10,230 nucleotides of DNA, taken from contig JAISZW010000240.1 of the NCBI GenBank assembly GCA_031284445.1, positions 1 through 10,230 of the forward strand. Reading direction: 5' to 3'. The notes under the pieces were generated by a model that was given only the letters and a program-made list of their open reading frames with translations, did not search any database and was not told the origin of the DNA. The position numbers were made by a program, and so were the translations under genes. Origin of the DNA: Candidatus Methanovirga basalitermitum (lineage in GTDB: Archaea > Methanobacteriota > Methanobacteria > Methanobacteriales > Methanobacteriaceae). Shown here piece by piece: positions 1 through 6,289 of this stretch (position 1 is its first letter; every line of letters starts with the position of its first letter).

Positions 1-624
1 AAGAGACTTATATCGATGGAAAAAAGGAATACAGAGTTTCACTCCACGATGCATTCATTAAGTATCCTATAGCTGAAGAAATAATGTTTTCACGGAAAAC
101 ATACAAATTAAAATCATTAATAGAAGAAGTAACAGAAGGACAACCAAGAATAAGCTTGACAACTGATGGATTAAAACAATATAAAAAAGTTGCTGAAGAT
201 TTAGGGTTAAAACATCAAAGATGCATATTTCATATCATGAAAGACTGCAGAGAGAAAGTAAAAAGGTATTTAAAAAGAACTAAAGACGATACAATCACTA
301 AAATATCAGTCGTACGATTATTTAACAGAAATAAACAATATATTCAGAACTTATGATGAAGAAGAATGTTTAGACAGATATGAAGCATTGTTAGATAAAT
401 ATGACAGATTACCGTCTGTTATAATGAGAGTTCTTACGAAAAAGATAATTCCTAACTTTGAAAGCCTTATACAGTTCACTACTGATAATTTTATACCTAG
501 AACATCGAATCAGGCAGAACAACACTATAGTAAGACTAAGAAATCAGAAACTAAAAGTAAATTTAAGACAGTTAATGGATTATTAGAGTATTTAGCTCTA
601 TTCATGGAAAATGAAGCAATATAA
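1..624 (+). pseudogene. DDE transposase, 3' part, frameshifted
   Basis: The C-terminal part of an insertion-sequence transposase is visible. The frame is open from base 3, so the 5' part lies outside the window. Seen: ETYIDGKKEYRVSLHDAF at bases 3-56, then a TTDGLKQY block (about bases 160-183) carrying the second catalytic Asp and followed by CIFHIMKDC, and finally RTSNQAEQHY (about 499-528) carrying the presumed catalytic Glu. The first frame stops at 354-356, while the second half is read in another frame up to the stop at 622-624. Deleting one A at 324/325 joins the two halves smoothly (LFTEINNIFRTYDEEE), so a single-base insertion explains the break. The gene therefore cannot make the full protein unless ribosomes shift frame. 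The family resembles the transposases widespread in Methanobrevibacter (ISM1-like); the exact family is from memory and uncertain. Confidence 0.85.
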
Positions 625-798
625 GGGAAAACTCCACAATTTTTTACAAGCTCATATAATAAAAAAGTTTATATACTATGTTCATGAATACATTATCAAT
701 GAAAGATTTCCAAGTTGGTAAACAATCTCAATTAGTAAAATGGTTGAATTAGTTTAAATGTATTTTACATATTAATAATATAAAATCGAGGCTTAATT
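625..798. other. IS flank / intergenic region with TATA box
   Basis: This gap lies between the broken transposase and the surface-protein gene. It begins with GGGAAAACTCCACAATTTTT, which may be the right end of the insertion sequence. Its inverted partner would be left of the window, so the end cannot be proven. A TATA box follows at 668-675. Bases 678-752 hold a 24-codon open frame (starting MFMNTLSMKDF, ending LVKWLN) that overlaps the TATA box region; it may be the N-terminal scrap of another transposase, but this is a guess. The remaining bases before the next gene are AT-rich with no further structure seen. Confidence 0.4.
668..675 (+). promoter_or_regulatory. TATA box TTTATATA upstream of surface protein gene
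   Basis: TTTATATA preceded by an A-run is a close match to the methanogen TATA consensus. Transcription would start about 25-27 bases downstream, near 697-700, giving a leader of about 100 bases before the ATG at 799. It could instead belong to an insertion-sequence remnant rather than to the surface-protein gene. Confidence 0.5.
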
Positions 799-1671
799 AT
801 GAAGTATAAAGAAATTATATCTATTATAACATTAATAGCTATTTTAAGTGTTTGTTTTATTACTGCAACAACCCCTGCTTATGTTCATATAGTTGATGTT
901 ACTGATACACCAAATGGTTTAGTTATAGATGCAAATATTACAACTGATGAAGGAGGTAGTATTCTAATTCCTAATGGTGATGGAATAAACCCTAAATATA
1001 CGACTGTTTCATCTGTAGGTCAACCATCCTCTGCAGGATATAGCTATACAACTAATGGTACTGTTCAATTTCTTATTGCAAATTGCCATAGTTACAACTA
1101 TGAGTCTATTACTGTATCCTTTGATGACTATTCTGGCAAGTATACACCAGTACCTGATACTTGGACTAATGATATGAAACCTGGTCCAGATATTAATGTA
1201 AGTTCTGTTACAGATAATGATACAGTTATAATTATATATCAGGTTGATACTCCTATTTATGTAAACAATACTGACGAAGGTAGTACTAACACTACTTACA
1301 ATGTTACAGTCACTAACAATGATAATGAAACCAACACAACTGTAACAGGAAATATCACATTTAATGGAGATGAAATAACAAATGACACGACGAAATTAAA
1401 TTCAAATGGAACTAAAAATGGAACCACCAATATGACTCTTCCTCCAGGCAATTATACTGGTAAATTTATAGTCAATGGGAATGTTACTGACCATCGAAAA
1501 GGCAACTCTGCTGAATTTAATTTTACTATAAAAGATAGTAGTACTAAACATTTTACTCCAAACCCTCCAAACAATCCAAACCTTATTCCTTTACAAAGAA
1601 CTGGTTTACCGATTTATAGTTTAATATTGGCATTACTTAGTATATTATTGTTTCCAAGTAGAAGAAAATAA
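799..1671 (+). CDS. secreted, C-terminally anchored surface protein (adhesin-like)
   Basis: This 290-residue protein is probably exported and displayed on the cell surface. The start is supported by GAGG at 788-791, seven bases before the ATG. Residues 1-24 form a signal peptide (short basic start MKYKE, hydrophobic run ISIITLIAILSVCFI). The body (about 25-250) is rich in Thr, Asn and Asp and holds 17 N-x-S/T sequons, clustered between residues 130 and 245, so heavy N-glycosylation is likely. A Pro/Asn-rich spacer (about 252-264) leads to LQRTG (265-269), a hydrophobic helix (about 271-285) and the terminal SRRK. That order of motif, membrane segment and basic tail is the layout of sortase-sorted or membrane-anchored surface proteins. 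It is small for a methanogen adhesin-like protein, and no named domain was recognised. It ends three bases from the stop of the convergent glycosyltransferase gene. Confidence 0.75.
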   Translation: MKYKEIISIITLIAILSVCFITATTPAYVHIVDVTDTPNGLVIDANITTDEGGSILIPNGDGINPKYTTVSSVGQPSSAGYSYTTNGTVQFLIANCHSYNYESITVSFDDYSGKYTPVPDTWTNDMKPGPDINVSSVTDNDTVIIIYQVDTPIYVNNTDEGSTNTTYNVTVTNNDNETNTTVTGNITFNGDEITNDTTKLNSNGTKNGTTNMTLPPGNYTGKFIVNGNVTDHRKGNSAEFNFTIKDSSTKHFTPNPPNNPNLIPLQRTGLPIYSLILALLSILLFPSRRK

Positions 1672-1674
1672 TAT

Positions 1675-2769
1675 CTAATACTTTAAAATTCTCTTTTTAA
1701 AATTTGATAGTCTTATTAATAAAACCATGAAGTTAAAAAGCAAATTTCCTACTAAATTAGACTTATATTTTCTTTTCATGTTTTTTAATTCATCTAAAAG
1801 TATTCTATTGTGCTTAATATCCCCACCATAACTTAAAAATATCTTTATCCAATTCAACAAAAAAGGATTTAAAAATATATAAGTTTTTTTGAAATTATAT
1901 TTATTACATAAGTCAGAACATGCCGAGTATGCTTTTAAAGAATCATAAACTAACCTAAAATTTATTTTTTTTGTAATTGACTTATCCTCAATTTTATCTC
2001 TTACAAAATGATTGCAGATTACATCATTGTTTAAAAATAGGATTTTATTGGTGTTAAAATAGTATTCCATGATGAAATTTAAATCTTCTCCTGAAATAAA
2101 CGGTGGAAACTCTATATTGTATTTTTCTATCAATTCTCTTTTAAATATTCTCGTCCAAATTGAAGGTAATATCTTTAATATTATAGGATCCTTTATTAGA
2201 CAATTTATTTTAATATTCTCAGACTTTTTATTTACTTTTTTACCATAAAATAGTTTAGTAATCATTTTTTTCCAAAAAAATCTAATAGGTCTCGACATAT
2301 TAGTTGGATTAAAAATATCATCACTAAATTTTTTACATATCTCATCTACATAAGGAGTATATGATTTTTGAATTAAATTTATCTCTGGATCAATTCTTAA
2401 GTATCTTCCAAAAACTATATCAACATTATTATTTTCTATTTTATCATACAATAATTGACAAGCATTATTTAAATAGCTATCATCAGAGTCTAAAAACATG
2501 ATGTATTTCCCAGTAGCTTTTTTAAGACCAACATTACGAGGACCATAGGCTCCACCAACACTTTTATCTAAATGGATAGATAGAAAGTTTTTATATTCTT
2601 CACTATATTTATCGATGATATTTTCACTTTTATCTGTTGAAGCATCATTAACCATTATCACTTCTATATTAGATAAATCCATTGTTTGGTTAATGATTGA
2701 ATCTAAAGACTTTTTTAAATCCTTTTCAGCATTGAAAATAGGTATTATTATACTGATTTTATAATTAAT
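1675..2769 (-). CDS. family 2 glycosyltransferase with ATT in place of the start codon
   Basis: The product transfers a sugar from a nucleotide sugar to an acceptor, probably a cell-surface glycan; neither donor nor acceptor can be read from the sequence. The GT-A fold signature is clear: KISIIIPIFNAEKDL at residues 4-18, VNDASTD at 40-46 and FLDSDD at 92-97, which holds the metal-binding DxD. The rest is a variable helical C-terminal part with a basic tail. The first ATG (at 2682) would drop the 29-residue first strand and nucleotide-binding motif SIIIPIFN, which no GT2 enzyme lacks. The frame stays open upstream to a TAG at 2788-2790, with no ATG, GTG or TTG in it. GGAG at 2778-2781 sits eight bases before an ATT codon (2767-2769) that reads I/M-NYKISIIIPIFN. 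This gives 364 residues. Either AUU initiates translation weakly or the start codon is mutated and the gene is decaying. Confidence 0.8.
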   Translation of the reverse strand: MNYKISIIIPIFNAEKDLKKSLDSIINQTMDLSNIEVIMVNDASTDKSENIIDKYSEEYKNFLSIHLDKSVGGAYGPRNVGLKKATGKYIMFLDSDDSYLNNACQLLYDKIENNNVDIVFGRYLRIDPEINLIQKSYTPYVDEICKKFSDDIFNPTNMSRPIRFFWKKMITKLFYGKKVNKKSENIKINCLIKDPIILKILPSIWTRIFKRELIEKYNIEFPPFISGEDLNFIMEYYFNTNKILFLNNDVICNHFVRDKIEDKSITKKINFRLVYDSLKAYSACSDLCNKYNFKKTYIFLNPFLLNWIKIFLSYGGDIKHNRILLDELKNMKRKYKSNLVGNLLFNFMVLLIRLSNFKKRILKY

Positions 2770-2786
2770 ATTAAAAACTCCTATAA

Positions 2787-2948
2787 ACTAAAAGGCTAAG
2801 TGTTTATTTTTATAGAATCGAAAATAAAAAGTTATCTAAATTAAGAGATTTACTACTTCCAAGACTGATGAATGGAGAAATAGATGTTTCTAAGATGAAA
2901 TCTGTATGTTTTTTAATTATATTAAATGGAAGTAGAATTAAAAAATAA
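2787..2948 (+). pseudogene. hsdS: 3' remnant of type I restriction specificity subunit gene
   Basis: A short plus-strand open frame encodes the C-terminal signature of HsdS, the DNA-recognition subunit of type I restriction-modification systems. The matching part is RIENKKLSK (2814-2840) followed by LRDLLLPRLMNGEIDVSK (2841-2894), which corresponds to the final conserved helix and tail of the second half of HsdS. The following residues to the TAA at 2946-2948 do not match. Nothing of the target-recognition domains is present: upstream the sequence is directly the 5' end of the oppositely oriented glycosyltransferase gene. No hsdM or hsdR is in the window. This is a non-functional scrap left by a deletion or by insertion of the neighbouring gene. 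Confidence 0.75.
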
Positions 2949-2963
2949 TTAAGAGCAGCTGTT

Positions 2964-2996
2964 GTAAAATCCAGAAAATCAAAAAATCTATTTTAC
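2964..2996 (-). terminator. possible hairpin at the 3' end of the B12-type radical SAM gene
   Basis: GTAAAAT (2964-2970) and ATTTTAC (2990-2996) are perfect inverted repeats separated by 19 bases. The right arm contains the stop codon of the minus-strand radical SAM gene. Reading on the minus strand, T-rich stretches follow (around 2940-2947). A termination or mRNA 3'-end role is plausible, but the arms are short and AT-rich. Confidence 0.3.
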
Positions 2997-4429
2997 ATGA
3001 ACCTCTTTTTAAATCTAAAACTAATATAGTTGAATCCTCCTCTAAATACCCTTTTAAGCTCATTGTAGTCCAAATTAGCAAGGAATGTTTTAAAGATGTA
3101 TGTAAACGAAAAGTAGTATTTGCTCATTAAATTGTCACGGATTTTCTCAATTTCTTCATGATTTGCATAAGGATAATCAACTAAACAATCTAAATAACCA
3201 TCTTTATTTAACCATTTAGAGTAATCTTCTGTTATTAGATAAGAATTTTCCTTTACCAAAGTGTAAAATTCTGTTCCTGGAAATGGAACCACTTGTTGAA
3301 AGAAACACATATCTGGGTACACTTTTTTTGCAAATTCATAGGTCTCATTGATTGCATCTAAATTATCTCCTTTTAGTCCTATCATAAAACATCCAAATAC
3401 TTTTATTTTTAGTTTTTTAGTGTTTTTTGCAAATTCAAGAGATTGTTCTAATGTTATACCTTTTTTTGTTTCATTTAAAACTCTTTGTGAACCAGATTCA
3501 TAGCCAACCACTAACAATCTACAACCTGCTTTTTTCATTTTTCTCATTGTTTTAAATGGGAGATCCACCCTTGTGTTACATGACCATATTGGCTTTAATC
3601 CTCTTCTAATTATCTCATCACAAATATCTTCAACCCTTTTCTTATCTACTGTGAATGTATCATCTTCAATGAATATTTCCTTTATTTTTTTCATGTTGTT
3701 ATATATGTACTCAATTTCATCAACAAAATTAGATGCAGTTCTTGCTCTAAATAATCTATTCCCCATTGTTGAAGGATAAGAGCAGAAATTACATTGATTT
3801 GGACATCCTCTTGCACTCAATATCTGAATCATTGGTTTTTGAGCAAATGCATAACTATAATCATCACAATTTAAAAATTGTTCATAAACCTTAGAAACAT
3901 ATGGTAATTTGTCTAAATCTTCTATAACTGGTGCATCTTCATTATGAACAATTTTTCCATTATCATTTTTATAGGATACACCTTTAACCTTAGAAATATC
4001 ATCATGGTATAAGATTTCAGGAATAATATAATCATATTCCTTACGAACTACTATGATACCATTACATTTACTTAAAACCTCTTGTGGCAGAACTGTTGCA
4101 TGTGTTCCACCAACTATTATTTTAATATCAGGAAAGTTTTCCTTGATTTCGTTTATAGTTTGATAGTCATCACTTGCTGTTGGGGTTGTAGTTTCACATA
4201 CTATGTAATTTGGACCAATATTTGAGATTTCTCTTAGTGTATCTTTAAGGTTATACTTTTCTGTTATACAATCCACTAAGTTTACTTCAATATTCTTGGA
4301 TTGACATACCCCTGCAGCATACGAGAGATAATAAGGATAGTACAAAGTTCCAGATTTTGTCTTTTCAGGCCATCTACTTGACCTACTGATTTCAAATTTA
4401 TATGGTAAGTTTAAAAATAGAACTTTCAT
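2993..4429 (-). CDS. B12-binding-type radical SAM enzyme, substrate unknown
   Basis: This 478-residue enzyme belongs to the class B-like radical SAM group (BchE-like). Residues 1-170 form a Rossmann-like cobalamin-binding domain, starting MKVLFLNLPY and carrying VGGTHATVLPQEVL at 106-119. The radical SAM barrel follows, with SARGCPNQCNFC at 205-216; Cys209, Cys213 and Cys216 are the CxxxCxxC ligands of the 4Fe-4S cluster. FIEDDTF at 253-259, GYESGSQ at 309-315 and FMIGLKGD at 348-355 are further typical barrel motifs. Relatives methylate unreactive carbons, form rings or act on lipids. Nothing here fixes the substrate. The ATG is supported by GAGG (minus strand of 4437-4440), seven bases upstream. 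It is a single-gene unit: the next gene on the left starts on the other side of the hsdS remnant, and on the right the neighbour is divergent. Confidence 0.85.
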   Translation of the reverse strand: MKVLFLNLPYKFEISRSSRWPEKTKSGTLYYPYYLSYAAGVCQSKNIEVNLVDCITEKYNLKDTLREISNIGPNYIVCETTTPTASDDYQTINEIKENFPDIKIIVGGTHATVLPQEVLSKCNGIIVVRKEYDYIIPEILYHDDISKVKGVSYKNDNGKIVHNEDAPVIEDLDKLPYVSKVYEQFLNCDDYSYAFAQKPMIQILSARGCPNQCNFCSYPSTMGNRLFRARTASNFVDEIEYIYNNMKKIKEIFIEDDTFTVDKKRVEDICDEIIRRGLKPIWSCNTRVDLPFKTMRKMKKAGCRLLVVGYESGSQRVLNETKKGITLEQSLEFAKNTKKLKIKVFGCFMIGLKGDNLDAINETYEFAKKVYPDMCFFQQVVPFPGTEFYTLVKENSYLITEDYSKWLNKDGYLDCLVDYPYANHEEIEKIRDNLMSKYYFSFTYIFKTFLANLDYNELKRVFRGGFNYISFRFKKRFM

Positions 4430-4478
4430 TGATTTTCCTCGTTTTAAAATGTTCTCCCAATTATTACTAATAAATTTT

Positions 4479-4487
4479 AATATAAAA
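4479..4487 (-). promoter_or_regulatory. possible TATA box for the B12-type radical SAM gene
   Basis: On the minus strand these bases read TTTTATATT. A start about 25 bases downstream would lie near 4457 and leave a leader of roughly 28 bases containing the GAGG ribosome site. Other AT-rich candidates lie nearby (about 4497-4503 and 4520), so the choice is tentative. Confidence 0.35.
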
Positions 4488-4606
4488 CCTAAAAGTTATT
4501 ATAAGCCAAACAAAACATAAATACTTATCATAAGATAACGGACCTGTAAAAATTTTGTCTTCATTAAATTTTCAAATGCACAATAAAACATGCCAATTTG
4601 AAAAGA

Positions 4607-4616
4607 TTTATTTATA
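4607..4616 (+). promoter_or_regulatory. TATA box TTTATTTATA for the 4639 gene
   Basis: TTTATTTATA is centred about 27 bases before the ATG at 4639, exactly where archaeal transcription would begin at or beside the start codon. No Shine-Dalgarno is seen between them, so the mRNA is probably leaderless. Confidence 0.6.
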
Positions 4617-4638
4617 GTGAAAATCAATAATCTTATTT

Positions 4639-5013
4639 ATGATAGTCAATGATTTTGAAAAATTTAAAGAATTAGCTATTAAAAATAGCCATGCACTTGA
4701 TGAAATGTTGAAATATGAACTGCCAAAAGTTAAAGAAAAATCCATTAGTTCTGAACTGAAAACCTTTTGGAATAACTTTGAAGACAAACTTAACAATGTT
4801 AAAAATCAAAAACATGATAATCAAGTATTGAATGCTTATGTTAAATTAAGTGACAATCGTACCATGATGATCAACGGTGTTGATAACTTAGAACCTTGGT
4901 TTGTTAAGATTAGTGGTGTTAATTGTGAAACTGGCGAAATTGATCAGGAAATATTAAACTCCAGAAAAACAGAACCAGCCATTAACATCGAATTAGTTGA
5001 TGTTGATAATTAA
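4639..5013 (+). CDS. hypothetical protein, 124 residues, acidic
   Basis: I do not recognise this protein. It is soluble: no signal peptide, no membrane segment and no cysteine pair. The first 60 or so residues are strongly charged and predicted helical (DFEKFKELAIKN, LKYELPKVKEK, FWNNFEDKLNNV). The second half looks like beta structure (VLNAYVKLSDNRTMMINGV, PWFVKISGVNCETGEID). The C-terminus is acidic (ELVDVDN). Codon use resembles the neighbours. The start is fixed by the TATA box 27 bases upstream, with no ribosome site, which suggests a leaderless message. The Cys-rich small gene at 5056 follows after 42 bases on the same strand and may be co-transcribed. Confidence 0.7.
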   Translation: MIVNDFEKFKELAIKNSHALDEMLKYELPKVKEKSISSELKTFWNNFEDKLNNVKNQKHDNQVLNAYVKLSDNRTMMINGVDNLEPWFVKISGVNCETGEIDQEILNSRKTEPAINIELVDVDN

Positions 5014-5055
5014 ATTTAAATTAATTATCTTTTTATTATTATATGGATAGATGAT

Positions 5056-5211
5056 ATGAAGTCAGTAGATGGTATAGTAGAACATGAATGTTGTAAAAAT
5101 TGTCCTTATGGGTATAATATCGAAATGTGTGTATCATTCTGTGATTATGCATTGGATGAAGTAAAATTTAGATTCCCAAAAAAAGATAAAGCATTTTGGG
5201 AAGACAAATAA
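5056..5211 (+). CDS. small Cys-rich protein, 51 residues, possible metal-binding
   Basis: A short open frame encodes a 51-residue protein with a non-random composition: five Cys at positions 12, 13, 16, 25 and 29, arranged ECCKNCPYG then EMCVSFC. This gives a CxxC-type knuckle followed by CxxxC, as in small zinc- or iron-sulfur-binding proteins. The second half is charged and ends FPKKDKAFWEDK. No named family was recognised. It lies between the 124-residue gene and the endonuclease IV-like gene, all on the plus strand. There is no convincing ribosome site, and an out-of-frame ATG lies at 5051. The Cys pattern and a clean stop make a real gene more likely than chance. Confidence 0.55.
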   Translation: MKSVDGIVEHECCKNCPYGYNIEMCVSFCDYALDEVKFRFPKKDKAFWEDK

Positions 5212-5256
5212 AAATGAAATCTACTACCATATTTTCTATATAATGATAATTTTCAA

Positions 5257-5265
5257 TTATAAAAA
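5257..5265 (+). promoter_or_regulatory. TATA box for the endonuclease IV-like gene
   Basis: TTATAAAAA is centred about 29 bases before the ATG at 5290, and AAGTATAT overlaps its right side. There is no Shine-Dalgarno between it and the ATG. As for the gene at 4639, this spacing implies a leaderless or nearly leaderless transcript. Confidence 0.5.
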
Positions 5266-5289
5266 GTATATCTTTCAAGACAATGTTAT

Positions 5290-6123
5290 ATGAAACCTAA
5301 AATTATCTTTGGACCTGCTGGTAGACCTATAAACTATAAAGGTCCTGCTTATAAAGCTCCTGAATATATTGCTAATGAAAAACTTTCTGCTTATGAATAT
5401 CAAGCTGGTAGAGGTCTTAGAATCTCTGAAAAATCTTCAAATATTTTAAAAGAAGAATCTAACAAGCATGATGTGTTAATCTCTATGCATGCTCCTTATT
5501 TTATTAACTTATCCTCAAATAACGAAAAAACAATTAATAATTCAATAGATATTCTCTTTAAATCCGCCCAAATTGGAGACTGGATGGGAGTATATAGAAT
5601 AGTTTTTCATCCAGGTCACTATTTAAAAAATAAAAAGAATGAAACATTAAAAATAGCTAAATCCACTATAAATAAAGTCTTAGAGAAAATAGAAAAAACA
5701 AAAATAAAAAATTTCACTTTCTCACCTGAAACCACAGGTAAAAAATCTCAGCTTGGAAATCTCAATGAAATAATAGCTATATGTAAGGAATTCGATAATT
5801 TTGAACCTACAATTGATATTGCTCATCTCTATGCTCGTGATAACGGTTCAATACAATCAAAGAACGATTACAATAAGATATTTTCCAACCTTGAAAACGA
5901 ATTAGATATTAAAAGACTGCACTACCATTTTACAAGAATAGAATATGGTAAGTCAGGTGAGATAAGACATCATGTTCTAAGTGAAGTTGATTATGGTCCA
6001 AACCCTAAATATTTTATTGAGTCTTTAATTGAATGTGATTTCAAAGCAACAGTTATTTGTGAATCTCCACTTTTAGACCACGATGCTTTAATATTAAAAA
6101 AGCTTTATGAAAGCTTACTATGA
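5290..6123 (+). CDS. endonuclease IV-family TIM-barrel protein (AP endonuclease-like)
   Basis: This 277-residue protein belongs to the endonuclease IV/sugar isomerase TIM-barrel superfamily, whose DNA-repair members cut at abasic sites using three zinc ions. Most metal ligands of E. coli Nfo have visible equivalents: His67 (MHAPYFIN), His107 (FHPGH), Glu147 (PETTGK), Asp176 and His179 (DIAHLYAR), His211 or His213 (LHYHF), His227 (RHH) and Glu258 (CESP). The length is usual for the family. In the segment matching Nfo DRH (Asp229-His231) this protein has GEIRHH, so the Asp is not in place. Archaeal relatives of this type may differ in chemistry, so the exact activity is open. The likely role is base-excision repair in the cytoplasm. 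It is convergent with the NRPS gene. Confidence 0.8.
   Translation: MKPKIIFGPAGRPINYKGPAYKAPEYIANEKLSAYEYQAGRGLRISEKSSNILKEESNKHDVLISMHAPYFINLSSNNEKTINNSIDILFKSAQIGDWMGVYRIVFHPGHYLKNKKNETLKIAKSTINKVLEKIEKTKIKNFTFSPETTGKKSQLGNLNEIIAICKEFDNFEPTIDIAHLYARDNGSIQSKNDYNKIFSNLENELDIKRLHYHFTRIEYGKSGEIRHHVLSEVDYGPNPKYFIESLIECDFKATVICESPLLDHDALILKKLYESLL
6100..6116 (+). terminator. short hairpin at the end of the endonuclease IV-like gene
   Basis: AAGCTTT and AAAGCTT are perfect 7-base arms around a 3-base loop, just before the stop codon. T-rich tracts follow at about 6155-6165. It could help define the 3' end of the mRNA, but the stem lies inside the coding region and may be chance. Confidence 0.25.
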
Positions 6124-6289
6124 TTAATCGACTCTTGGACAGAATAAATTTAAACTTTTCTTTTAAATTAGATTGATCCCATATGTTACTGTTTAAAATT
6201 TTACTTTAATTAGTGAAAATTTGGACAGTCTCATAATTTATTTTTCTAAATAAACAAATAATATCAATTAATTTATGCATAAGTGCATT

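Noticed and set aside
3573..3779. Plus-strand open frame inside the B12-type radical SAM gene
   Set aside because: It is antisense to the conserved radical SAM core and has no ribosome site; it is a shadow of the real gene.
2993..4429. The B12-type radical SAM enzyme as part of the NRPS system
   Set aside because: It is separated from the synthetase by three plus-strand genes and has its own promoter, so no operon link can be claimed.
4608..4796. Minus-strand open frame overlapping the 124-residue gene
   Set aside because: It is antisense to the start of a gene that has its own well-placed promoter, and its low-complexity Ser/Phe/Leu content is typical of a shadow frame.
6134..6230. TTGGACAG occurring twice in the gap after the endonuclease IV-like gene
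   Set aside because: The matches are only eight bases with poor similarity around them, so not a supported repeat or attachment site.
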